Position numbers and translations under genes: made by a program. A DNA stretch of 64,000 nucleotides from JAHEJB01 sp041748175 (GTDB lineage Bacteria; Bacteroidota; Rhodothermia; Rhodothermales; Rubricoccaceae): positions 6,829-70,828 of the forward strand of contig JBGTDU010000087.1 in the NCBI GenBank assembly GCA_041748175.1, given 5' to 3'. A model generated the notes under the pieces. It did not search any database. It saw nothing but the letters and a program-made list of their open reading frames with translations, and was not told the DNA's origin. Below are positions 50,507 through 58,634 of the stretch, one piece after another; position 1 is the first letter of the stretch, and every line of letters begins with the position of its first letter.

Positions 50507-51571
50507 ATGGCTTCAAAGACCGGTGCCACCTACAACGACCTCGCGAGCGCATTTCGGCAAGGCCGATTCCAGCCCCTGTATTTTTTTTGTGGGGACGAAG
50601 GTTTTCTGATGGACGAGTTGCAAACGCTGCTCATTGAGCACGCCTTGCAGCCGCATGAGCGGGATTTCAATCTGGAGATCGTCCATGGCCCGGAAGCCAC
50701 TACCTCGGAGGTGCTCTCGATCTGTTCAGCGCTACCAATGATGGCGGAGCGACGCGTCGTTGTCGTCCGCAACTTTGAGTTGATGGACGAAAGGGACCCT
50801 AAGCGCAAACTTCCCTTCAAGGAGTATGCAGAGCGCCCCAATCCAGCGGTCGTCGTTTTGTTGCTGTGCAACGGTAGACCAAACCCCTCCTACAACCCCT
50901 ATCGTGCCCTGAAAAAGCATGCTGTCTGGGCCGAATTCAAGACGCTATACGACGATAAGCTGCCCGGCTGGATTAATTCGCGATTGAAGGCCCGCGGTTT
51001 TCAATCGCAGGGTGGCGCGTCACAGATGATCGCCGAGGCTGTCGGACCCGAACTCCGCACGACAGCGCATGAAGTCGACAAGCTGATCGCTTTCGTCGGT
51101 GACCGGAGGATGATTACAGAAGACGATGTTGTTTTTGCGGCGGGTCACTCACGCGAGCACAATGTCTTCGAGCTGCAAAGAGCCATCGGTCTGGGTCAGC
51201 TTACGCGTTCGCTTTCCATTGCCACTACATTGCTCGTAGGAGCTTCCAATCGGCCGGGCGAGGCGCTAATGATCGTCTCTGTGCTCGTGAGCTATTTCAC
51301 CAAGCTTTGGAAACTGACATCCTGTCTGGACAACAGGATGCCCGAGACAGAGATGGCGGGCCACGTTGGAGTGCATCCATACTTCCTGGGCGAGTACTTG
51401 CGCGCGTTGCGCGTCGTCAAGCGCAGCGCAATTCAACGTGCCTTTGACGCCCTTCTTGCCGCCGATGTGGAATTGAAAGGAGGCTCAGCCCGAGACGAAC
51501 GCCTTATCCTGACGCTCGCGTTAAGGCGTCTCAGCATGCATGGTCTGCCCGTTTCTGCAACCCGGACTTGA
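50507..51571 (+). CDS. holA: DNA polymerase III subunit delta
   Basis: The 354-aa clamp-loader wrench opens with YNDLASAFRQGRFQPLYFFCG, then DEGFLMDELQTLL, and has the delta pattern SEVLSICSALPMMAERRVVVVRN, AVVVLLLCNGRPNP, and a C-terminal helical collar (IGLGQLTRSLSIATTLLVG to the end). Walker residues are not expected in delta. It functions with gamma/tau and delta-prime elsewhere in the genome. It is 135 bp after the DinB-like gene. Confidence 0.93.
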   Translation: MASKTGATYNDLASAFRQGRFQPLYFFCGDEGFLMDELQTLLIEHALQPHERDFNLEIVHGPEATTSEVLSICSALPMMAERRVVVVRNFELMDERDPKRKLPFKEYAERPNPAVVVLLLCNGRPNPSYNPYRALKKHAVWAEFKTLYDDKLPGWINSRLKARGFQSQGGASQMIAEAVGPELRTTAHEVDKLIAFVGDRRMITEDDVVFAAGHSREHNVFELQRAIGLGQLTRSLSIATTLLVGASNRPGEALMIVSVLVSYFTKLWKLTSCLDNRMPETEMAGHVGVHPYFLGEYLRALRVVKRSAIQRAFDALLAADVELKGGSARDERLILTLALRRLSMHGLPVSATRT

Positions 51572-51722
51572 TTCTTTCGTGACGTACTAATCTGCCCAAT
51601 GCCATTGTTTACCCGATAATTCGGGCACGGTCCTTGACATTTAGGGCCAACCTGACAGAGTTTCGTTTCGGGACGGACGACTCGCAATCTTTCCGCTCCA
51701 CCTGCCAATTAGAGGTGCCTAG

Positions 51723-52385
51723 ATGCCGACCACGCTGAAAAAGCAAACTTTCACCAAGGCCTCCCACTCACGGTCAAACGCCAACAAACACTACGATGCC
51801 CTCGTTCAGATGACCGACGAGGATCTGATGTCGCAGTTTCAGGCGGGCACGGTCGAAGCGTTCGATATCCTTGTCAGCCGGTACAAGGATCCACTGACCA
51901 ACTATATTTATCGCTTCCTCGGCGATATGAAGGAGTGCGAAGATCTCCTCCAGGAGACCTTCCTTCGCGTGTACCGCAACCGCCACTCGTATCGGCGGAT
52001 TGCCAAGTTCTCTACGTGGCTCTACACTATCGCGGGCAACCTCGCGCGTTCGGAGTACCGCAAGCGAAAGCGCCGCCGCGTGTACTCACTGCAGTCGGTC
52101 AACCGCGACGACGAGGAATACGAGGTGGAGATTCCGGACGAAACGTTCTTGCCGGACACGCACACCGAGAGCACAATCCAGGATCGCCACATCCAGGAGG
52201 CGCTCAAGCAGATTCCGGAAGAGTTTCGTGAGGTCGTCGTTTTGCGCGATGTTCAGCAGCTTGCTTACGAGGAGATTGCCGAGATCACCGGCCTGCCAAT
52301 GGGCACCGTCAAGAGCCGCATTAATCGCGGCCGGACGAAGCTGCAAGGGCTCCTAAAAGACGTCTACACGCCGACCTCGGACTGA
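51723..52385 (+). CDS. ECF-type RNA polymerase sigma factor
   Basis: The 220-aa sigma factor has region 2 (EAFDILVSRYKDPLTNYIYRFL, then CEDLLQETFLRVYRNR) and region 4 (EFREVVVLRDVQQLAYEEIAEITGLPMGTVKSRI), with an unusually long basic and acidic linker between (RKRKRRRVY then DDEEYEVEIPDETFLP). It would direct a stress or envelope regulon. A TTGACA at 51634-51639 may be its own -35 box but no fitting -10 is clear. A hairpin terminator follows the gene at 52410. No anti-sigma gene is next to it. Confidence 0.93.
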   Translation: MPTTLKKQTFTKASHSRSNANKHYDALVQMTDEDLMSQFQAGTVEAFDILVSRYKDPLTNYIYRFLGDMKECEDLLQETFLRVYRNRHSYRRIAKFSTWLYTIAGNLARSEYRKRKRRRVYSLQSVNRDDEEYEVEIPDETFLPDTHTESTIQDRHIQEALKQIPEEFREVVVLRDVQQLAYEEIAEITGLPMGTVKSRINRGRTKLQGLLKDVYTPTSD

Positions 52386-52409
52386 CCGGCACTACATATC
52401 GAGGACTCC

Positions 52410-52441
52410 GAAACGGCTTCGCTGCAAAGCGGGGCCGTTTC
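52410..52441 (+). terminator. Terminator after the sigma factor gene
   Basis: GAAACGGC (52410-52417) pairs with GCCGTTTC (52434-52441), with an inner CGCT/AGCG stem. It lies 25 bp past the sigma factor stop and is followed by a short T-containing run (TGCTTG). Confidence 0.65.
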
Positions 52442-52517
52442 TGCTTGAGAGGAAAGCAGTCCGGTCCGCATCCTTGCGACCGATTGGCGGGGCGCAGTAC
52501 CTTCTGCTCCCCATTTT

Positions 52518-52591
52518 GGGCCCTTAGCTCAGCGGTTCAGAGCGCTCGCCTCACACGCGAGAGGTCACAGGTTCGAATCCCGTAGGGCCCA
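52518..52591 (+). tRNA. tRNA-Val (anticodon CAC)
   Basis: The 74-nt sequence folds as a complete cloverleaf: acceptor GGGCCCT (52518-52524) with AGGGCCC (52584-52590); anticodon stem CTCGC/GCGAG around the loop CTCACAC with anticodon CAC at 52552-52554; and a T-arm containing GGTTCGAATCC. CCA is not encoded. It reads GUG. Confidence 0.97.
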
Positions 52592-52876
52592 CGGTTGGAT
52601 TTTGGGACGTGGGCATCTTGCGGGGAGGGCGGTGGCGTATCTCCGTCCAGGGATGCCCGTGGGATCGTTCCTGATGCCGCTAGCCCCTGCTCCGTGGCAC
52701 CGCATTTGCCAAACCGTTGGAGGCGTCTTTGCGGTACCGAACAGCCAATCAACCCCTTTTGGTGGAACACCTGGTTGACGCGCACTGCGCTTGAAGTGTC
52801 TCACTTGCGGAGGCGACCTTAGGTCCTGCTATCGACCCGGTCCGCCTTGCAATTAATTCCCCCTTTCCCGCACCCC
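52592..52876. other. Gap between tRNA-Val and the DUF2520 gene
   Basis: A 285-bp stretch without an assignable gene. Short open frames on both strands have no recognisable sequence. No hairpin or other repeat was noted. Confidence 0.35.
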
Positions 52877-53830
52877 ATGCCGGTCTATGCGTCGGCGTTC
52901 AAAGAGGCCAGGCCTCCGGTAGCCGTCGTGGGCGCGGGAGCAATGGGTCGTGCGCTCGCGCTCCGGTTGGTAGATCGGGGTTATTCGGTAAAGGCGGTGC
53001 TCAGCCAGACGAAGGGGCACGCCGCCGAGGTGGCCAGGGCAGTCGGTGCGGAAATAGGGTCCGATGATTTTTCAGCGCTTCCGTCTGATGTCCGCCTCGT
53101 GGTAATTGCCGTCAGGGATTCAGTGCTGGCCGATGTCGCAGAACTCTTGACCGGTGTGGCTCATGCATGGCGGGAGACGGTTATCGTGCATACATCCGGC
53201 GCACTCCCGGCATCCACGCTTGACCCACTCGCGCAAGAAGGCGCCGCGACTGTCTCGTTCCATCCCCTCCAGACGGTGACTCGATTCAGCGGACCGGATG
53301 CGTTGGACAATGCCTATGTCGGACTCGAAGGAGACGAACGGTCTGTCGCCGCCGGCATCGAACTTGTCGTGAGCCTGGGGATGCGCTATGTCGTCCTGCC
53401 GAAGGACGCCAAGGCACGCTACCATCTCGCGGCAACGATGGCCTCGAACTTTTTCGTGACGCTAATGGGAATGGTGCAGGAGGTGCTCGTGTCTCTTGAC
53501 ATCAACCGGGAGGACGGTTTTGCGATGATGGAACCACTCCTCCGAGGCACGCTGGATAGCCTCGCGTCCTCATCGCCGGAAGAAGCCCTGACTGGCCCGG
53601 TTGTTCGTGGCGACTTCCAGACCCTTCGAACGCACGGAGAGGCTCTGCGTCAGCATCTTCCTCAGCTTGTCCCAGCGTACGCCGCGCTAACCGTTGAAGC
53701 CATCCGCCTCGCCGTACGAAGCGGTAAGCTCGATCCGAAGCGCGCTGAGGACCTGCTAGGGCTGATGCAGCGCTTGGTTACAACGCCGCTTCCCCAAGGC
53801 GTCGCGGACCAGGGACCCATCAACATTTAA
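52877..53830 (+). CDS. Rossmann-fold/DUF2520 oxidoreductase-like protein
   Basis: From ATG 52877 (MPVYASAFKEARPPVAVVGA) the 317-aa protein has a Rossmann NADP motif VVGAGAMGRALALRLV and a C-terminal helical DUF2520 domain (KARYHLAATMASNFFVTLMGMVQEVL). This architecture resembles F420-dependent NADP oxidoreductase/pyrroline-5-carboxylate-reductase-like proteins. Reaction unknown. The GTG/ATG choices upstream (52847) are possible. Confidence 0.82.
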   Translation: MPVYASAFKEARPPVAVVGAGAMGRALALRLVDRGYSVKAVLSQTKGHAAEVARAVGAEIGSDDFSALPSDVRLVVIAVRDSVLADVAELLTGVAHAWRETVIVHTSGALPASTLDPLAQEGAATVSFHPLQTVTRFSGPDALDNAYVGLEGDERSVAAGIELVVSLGMRYVVLPKDAKARYHLAATMASNFFVTLMGMVQEVLVSLDINREDGFAMMEPLLRGTLDSLASSSPEEALTGPVVRGDFQTLRTHGEALRQHLPQLVPAYAALTVEAIRLAVRSGKLDPKRAEDLLGLMQRLVTTPLPQGVADQGPINI

Positions 53831-53883
53831 TCGCGCAGAAATGGGCCGGGCGGTAGTTTGAGGGCCATTCAAACTAGGCCCTT

Positions 53884-55809
53884 ATGTCCCGCGAACTGAC
53901 CGAGCAGGAGCAACTGCGCCGACAGCACCTCGATGCCCTGCGTGAAGCAGGGGTTGATCCGTTTCCGGCTGAGGAGTGGGCCATTACGAACCACGCGGCT
54001 GAGATTGTTGGGTTATACGACGACGCTAAGCACGATCCCGGTGCGGACGACACCGAGCCTTTCCACGTGCGCATCGCCGGCAGGATGATGACGAAGCGGG
54101 TCATGGGCAAGGCCGCGTTCTTTCACCTCGCCGACGAATCGGGGCGCATCCAGATCTATATCCGGCGCGATGACCTACCCGACGACTTCTACAACACCGT
54201 TTTCAGGAAGCTGCTCGATACGGGCGACTTTGTGGGTGTGGAAGGCGAGGTGTTCCGTACGAAGATGGGCGAAGTCTCTATCCGCGCGGAGGAATTCAAG
54301 CTGCTGGCCAAGAGCCTCAAGCCGCTGCCCGTCGAAAAGGAAGTCGTGGACGAGGAGACCGGCGAGAAGCGCGTCTTCAACGAGGTCACCGATCCCGAAT
54401 TCCGCTACCGCCAGCGCTACGCCGACCTCGCCTTGCATCCCGAGGTCCGCGATGTGTTCAAGAAGCGCGCGCAGATCATCACAGCCATCCGGCGGTTCCT
54501 GGACGAGCGCAGCTACGTGGAGGTCGAAACGCCGGCGCTCCAGCCGCTCTACGGCGGCGCAGCGGCGCGGCCCTTCACCACGCACCACAACGCGCTGGAC
54601 ATGGGCCTTTTCCTCCGCATCGCCGACGAGCTCTACCTCAAGCGTCTCATCGTCGGCGGTTTCGAGGGCGTCTACGAAATCGCGAAGGACTTCCGCAACG
54701 AGGGCCTCAGCCGCTTCCACAACCCGGAGTTCACGATGCTTGAGCTCTACGTCGCCTACCGCGACTACGACTGGATGATGGACCTCGTCGAGGAAATGCT
54801 GGAATCCGTCGTGACGGAGCTTCACGGCTCAACGGAGGTAAAGGTTGGGGGTGAAAGCATCAGCTTTTCTAGCCCGTTCAGGCGGATCCCGCTCTTGGAA
54901 GCGATCAAGGAGAAGACCGGCCACGATTTGTATTTGAAGTCGCGCGACGAGATTGCGGCCGTCGCCAAGAGCCTCCACATCGAAGTGGAAGACTCCATGG
55001 GCACCGGCAAACTCATCGACGAGATCTTCGGCAAGTTCGTGGAGCCGAACCTCATCCAGCCGACGTTCATCACGGACTACCCAGTCGAACTCTCTCCCCT
55101 CGCCAAGCGGCATCGGATGAAGGAAGGGCTGACCGAACGCTTCGAATTGATCTGCAACGGCAAAGAGATCTGCAACGCGTTCTCGGAGCTCAACGACCCG
55201 CTCGAGCAGCGAAAGCGCTTTGAGGAGCAGGTCCGTCTCGCACGCGAAGGCGACGACGAGGCCGTGAACATTGTGGACGAGGACTACCTCCGCGCCCTCG
55301 AATACGGCATGCCGCCCACCGCAGGCATGGGCATGGGCATCGACCGCCTGACGATGCTCCTCACCAACCATGACTCCATCCGCGATGTGATCCTCTTTCC
55401 GTTGTTGAGGCCGGAGCTACTTCCTGCGCAACGTTTCGAGCAAGAAGCTCGTCGTCAGTTGATGGAGGTTTTCGATAACATCGAATGGGACGTGTCCTTT
55501 GTTGATGAAACGGTCGAGATTGATTTCAGGGTACCTACAGGATTTCATGATGGATGGATCTGGGGTGAGTTTCTTTACGTGCCTCCGGGGAGAGAAGACG
55601 AACGAGGCGTGCACTGGCTGAATCGTCCATCGATCAACGCACTGCGCCGAACTGGAGCTTTCGACTTTGGAATATTGATCGTTAACCGGCCTATTGGACG
55701 GGAAGCCGATATGGAGATTGGACAAAATGACGTGCGAGTAATTGTCTTGGGTCAAGATGCCGATGAGACAAGAGATCGCATCGAGATGTATTATTCCACG
55801 TCACGATAA
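53884..55809 (+). CDS. lysS: Lysyl-tRNA synthetase with a 130-residue C-terminal extension
   Basis: The 641-aa protein is a class II LysRS up to residue 511. The OB-fold anticodon domain comes first (FHVRIAGRMMTKRVMGKAAFFHL). Motif 2 is FRNEGLSRFHNPEFTMLELY; motif 3 is GMGMGIDRLTMLLTN, and the normal end is DVILFPLLRPE. Beyond this, about 130 residues (LLPAQRFEQEARRQLM through MYYSTSR) have no counterpart in normal LysRS. This part (55417-55809) is visibly less GC-rich, as if foreign DNA were fused in frame. The core should charge tRNA-Lys normally; the extra domain is unknown. Confidence 0.95.
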   Translation: MSRELTEQEQLRRQHLDALREAGVDPFPAEEWAITNHAAEIVGLYDDAKHDPGADDTEPFHVRIAGRMMTKRVMGKAAFFHLADESGRIQIYIRRDDLPDDFYNTVFRKLLDTGDFVGVEGEVFRTKMGEVSIRAEEFKLLAKSLKPLPVEKEVVDEETGEKRVFNEVTDPEFRYRQRYADLALHPEVRDVFKKRAQIITAIRRFLDERSYVEVETPALQPLYGGAAARPFTTHHNALDMGLFLRIADELYLKRLIVGGFEGVYEIAKDFRNEGLSRFHNPEFTMLELYVAYRDYDWMMDLVEEMLESVVTELHGSTEVKVGGESISFSSPFRRIPLLEAIKEKTGHDLYLKSRDEIAAVAKSLHIEVEDSMGTGKLIDEIFGKFVEPNLIQPTFITDYPVELSPLAKRHRMKEGLTERFELICNGKEICNAFSELNDPLEQRKRFEEQVRLAREGDDEAVNIVDEDYLRALEYGMPPTAGMGMGIDRLTMLLTNHDSIRDVILFPLLRPELLPAQRFEQEARRQLMEVFDNIEWDVSFVDETVEIDFRVPTGFHDGWIWGEFLYVPPGREDERGVHWLNRPSINALRRTGAFDFGILIVNRPIGREADMEIGQNDVRVIVLGQDADETRDRIEMYYSTSR

Positions 55810-55976
55810 GGCGTTACTCTGAACGTCGTGGAGGCTTTTGTTGCGTCTTGCGTGGAGGCCGGTTACGGGCAGATTCCAGATGATGACCATATGTTGGTAG
55901 GAGGCTTGCTTGGGGCTTGCGCAAAACGACCCGGCTATGGGGAGCTCATCCACACCAACACCAAACCCCCAATTTG
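55810..55976 (+). pseudogene. Relic region with an MFS-start-like fragment
   Basis: Near 55933 one frame reads RPGYGELIHTNT, aligning with the first residues of the intact MFS protein (SGYWELIRGNA) and of a second relic at 57060. The open frame around it (55828-56031) is otherwise unrecognised and ends in the hairpin array. Probably a third degraded copy of the MFS 5' end. Confidence 0.4.
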
Positions 55977-56740
55977 TCATCTTGAGCGAAGCGAAGGATC
56001 TAGCATCAACCTTCTCGTAGGCATGTCGTGACTAGATCCTTCGTCGCTGCGCTCCTCAGGATGACATTCTCTGTGTGAAATGCCAGAGTCCTGTGTTCAT
56101 CCTTGCCGTCAACACCAAACCCCCAAATTGTCATCCTGAACGCAGTGAAGGATCTAGCACCAACCCGCTCGGAGGTATGTCGTGACTAGATCCTTCGTCG
56201 CTAAGCTCCTCAGGATGACGTTCTTTATGCAGAAAGCCTGAGTCTTAGTGTTCACTCGCGGCAACGCCAAACCCTGAACTGTCATCCCGAAACGAAGTGA
56301 GGGATCTCCCGACCTCCGTCTCTTGTCGAGGCCGTGGAGATCCTTTCCCGACAAGTCGGGACAGGCTGCCGCTGCGCTCCTCAGGATGACATTCTAAAAA
56401 TGGAAAGCCAGATTCCTGAACCTCAGCGGCAGAAGCATCCACAAACCCACCAACTGTCATCCGAACGCAGTGAAGGATCTAGCATCAACCTACTCGTAGG
56501 TATGCCGCGAGTAGATCCTTTCCCGACAAGTCGGGACAGGCTGTCGTTGCACTCCTCAGGATGACATTCTAAAAATGGAAAGCCAGATTCCTGAACCTCA
56601 GCGGCAGAAGCATCCACAAACCTACCAATTGTCATCCTGAACGCAGTGAAGGATCCAGCTGCAACCCGCTCAACAGTTCATTGTGAGCAGATCCTTTCCC
56701 GACAAGTCGGGACGGGCTGCCGCTACGCTCCTCAGGATGA
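55977..56740. repeat. Five-unit tandem array of long palindromic hairpins
   Basis: Five related units lie at 55977-56064, 56131-56218, 56282-56389, 56457-56564 and 56632-56740. Each begins TCATCCTGAACGCAGTGAAG or a variant and ends CTCCTCAGGATGA; the ends pair to make a long hairpin. The period is 154, 151, 175 and 175 bp. Units 3-5 contain an inner hairpin CCCGACAAGTCGGG. The spacers are themselves repeated; those before units 4 and 5 are nearly identical. This is a tandem duplication of a dispersed palindromic repeat. A single related unit lies at 57146-57236. Confidence 0.85.
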
Positions 56741-56761
56741 CATCTCAATAGTTTTGTAAAT

Positions 56762-57049
56762 ATGAAAACCTACTGGGTCTACATCCTCGCAAGTCGGAAC
56801 CGAAAGCTGTACATCGGCATGACGAACAGCTTGAAGCGGCGTATTCGAGAGCACAAGGCCGGTATTGGTTCGTCGCACACAGCGAAATACAAGATCAATC
56901 AGTTGGTTCACTACGAGCGGTTCAAAGATCCAAACGAAGCGATACGGTGAGAGAAGGAGCTCAAAGGATGGACACGCGAAAAGAAGTTGCAACTTGTTGA
57001 GTCAACCAACAAGGGTTGGGCCGATCTTGCGACCGATCTCGATAAGTAG
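56762..57049 (+). pseudogene. GIY-YIG nuclease gene with an internal nonsense codon
   Basis: The frame starts MKTYWVYILASRNRKLYIGM, a GIY-YIG N-terminus (the variant YVYIL...LYIGMT), and continues SLKRRIREHKAG. A TGA at 56948-56950 then interrupts it where homologues have Arg (one base from CGA). Beyond it the frame continues EKELKGWTREKKLQL and ends at 57047-57049, 96 codons in all. It looks like a single-base lesion in a small UvrC-like endonuclease gene. Confidence 0.75.
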
Positions 57050-57059
57050 TCAGCAGCAC

Positions 57060-57140
57060 ATGCCGCAGAGTAATTCCGCCGATTCGGAAACAGCCCATTC
57101 AGGCTACTGGGAGCTCATCCGCACAAACGTCACACTCAGA
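57060..57140 (+). pseudogene. Relic of a second MFS gene 5' end
   Basis: From ATG 57060 one frame reads MPQSNSADSETAHSGYWELI then RTNVTLR, aligning with the start of the intact MFS gene at 57279 (TQSGYWELIRGNANVRR). It runs straight into a hairpin repeat (57146-57236), so the gene was cut off there. Confidence 0.65.
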
Positions 57141-57145
57141 AATTG

Positions 57146-57236
57146 TCATCCTGACGACCGGGGGAGGAAGGATCTCCACGCATACGCGTCGGCTCGGGTG
57201 TTGGGAGATCCCTCTTCGCTGCGCTCATCGGGATGA
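57146..57236. repeat. Single hairpin repeat unit
   Basis: Begins TCATCCTGACGACC and ends GCGCTCATCGGGATGA; the ends pair. It is related to the array units at 55977-56740 but with a different middle. It separates the MFS relic from the intact MFS gene. Confidence 0.7.
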
Positions 57237-57278
57237 CAATTTGATAGCGAATATCATTAACACAAAGCAGGTCAGTGT

Positions 57279-58532
57279 TTGACGCAGGACGTTGAAACTC
57301 AATCCGGCTACTGGGAGCTCATCCGCGGCAACGCCAATGTGCGGCGGCTCTGGTTTGGCGTAATCATTTCGCTGTTCGGTGACTGGTTCAACACACTGGC
57401 CATCTTCCGGATCGTCCAGGATCAGGCCGGGTCGCCGTTCGCGCTCGCGCTGGCCTTTCTCACCAAGCTGCTGCCGCTGGCGCTCGCGTCCCCGATCGCG
57501 GGTGTCCTGGTGGATCGGTGGGACCGGCGGAAAGTGATGATCGGTGCCGACCTTATCCGGGCTGTTATCGTGCTCGGCTTTCTACTCGTTCGCGATTCGG
57601 GCGATCTGTGGCTCCTCTATCTGCTCGCGTCTGCGCAGATCGTAGTGAGCTCGGTGTTCATCCCGGCCAAGACGGCCTCGCTGCCCAACATCACGAAACC
57701 GCGCGAACTGCTCACGGCGAACGCCTTCCTCTCGGCCACGTGGTCGGTCATGATGGCGCTTGGCACGGCAGCGGGTGGCTTCGCCGTCGATGCCTTCGGG
57801 ACGGATGCGGTGTTCCTGTTCGACAGCGCCACGTACCTGCTCAGCGCGTTCTTTATCGCGCGGATGGTCATCCCGCAAAAGAAAGACGAAGCCCCGAAAG
57901 ACATCTCGGTTGTCCGCGCGGGTGCCCGCCAAATCATCGACGGATGGGCCTATCTCCGCGCCAATCCGCCGGTGATGCGGATGACGTGGGCCAAGGCTAC
58001 GTGGGGGATAGGCGGCGGAGCGTTGGTCCTCTTCCTGGCCCTTCTAGGCGACACACTGTTCCCCGGCGCAGGAACCACAGGCATCGGCGTGCTCTTCGCT
58101 GCGCGAGGCCTGGGCACAGGTATAGGGCCGGTTGTCGCGCGGAAGCTTTTCCCGGATGAGACGAGGTGGCCGAGGATTCTTGGACTTTGCATTGTAGCTA
58201 CCGGCATCGGCTACGTGATTCTGGCATTTACAGGGTGGACGATCTTGATTATCGCGTTGGTAATCTTCGCGCACGCTGCCAGCGGAGCCAACTGGGTGCT
58301 TTCGACCACGCTGCTCCAGAAGCGTACGGAGGACCGCTTTCGCGGGCGCGTCTTTGCCACGGACTGGTTCCTCGTAACCCTCATCCAAAGCGGCTCGATT
58401 GTCGTCGGCGCAGCACTGCTCGAAGCAGGGCTCTCGCTTCGAACCGTCATCCTGGCATTTGCCGGAGTGCAGGTGCTTTCGGGACTTCTGTGGGTGATGT
58501 TGGTGGCGCCAAAAGAAGATAGGGCGACATGA
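57279..58532 (+). CDS. MFS transporter
   Basis: Read from TTG 57279 the 417-aa protein is highly hydrophobic with about 12 membrane segments (for example LWFGVIISLFGDWFNTLAIF, ILVRDSGDLWLLYLLASA, MALGTAAGGFAVD). The cytoplasmic loop DRWDRRKVMIGADL after segment 2 is the conserved MFS loop. This resembles the enterobactin-exporter/EntS-type multidrug group. Substrate unknown. The N-terminus SGYWELIRGN is duplicated in two upstream relics. Confidence 0.88.
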   Translation: MTQDVETQSGYWELIRGNANVRRLWFGVIISLFGDWFNTLAIFRIVQDQAGSPFALALAFLTKLLPLALASPIAGVLVDRWDRRKVMIGADLIRAVIVLGFLLVRDSGDLWLLYLLASAQIVVSSVFIPAKTASLPNITKPRELLTANAFLSATWSVMMALGTAAGGFAVDAFGTDAVFLFDSATYLLSAFFIARMVIPQKKDEAPKDISVVRAGARQIIDGWAYLRANPPVMRMTWAKATWGIGGGALVLFLALLGDTLFPGAGTTGIGVLFAARGLGTGIGPVVARKLFPDETRWPRILGLCIVATGIGYVILAFTGWTILIIALVIFAHAASGANWVLSTTLLQKRTEDRFRGRVFATDWFLVTLIQSGSIVVGAALLEAGLSLRTVILAFAGVQVLSGLLWVMLVAPKEDRAT

Positions 58533-58634
58533 CGGAAATAGCGGATCGGCATTTGCGCAGGAGGGGTCGCGCTTTCCCACGAAACCCGCTGAACTCTAAC
58601 AATCGCCCTGAATCGGCCCCAGAATCCATACAGC

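Noticed and set aside
51634..51639. Full promoter for the sigma factor gene
   Set aside because: Only a TTGACA-like box is seen; neither a TATAAT nor a Bacteroidota-type TAnnTTTG fits at the right distance.
55977..56740. CRISPR-like array
   Set aside because: Units are long palindromes with repeated, not unique, spacers, and no cas genes are present.
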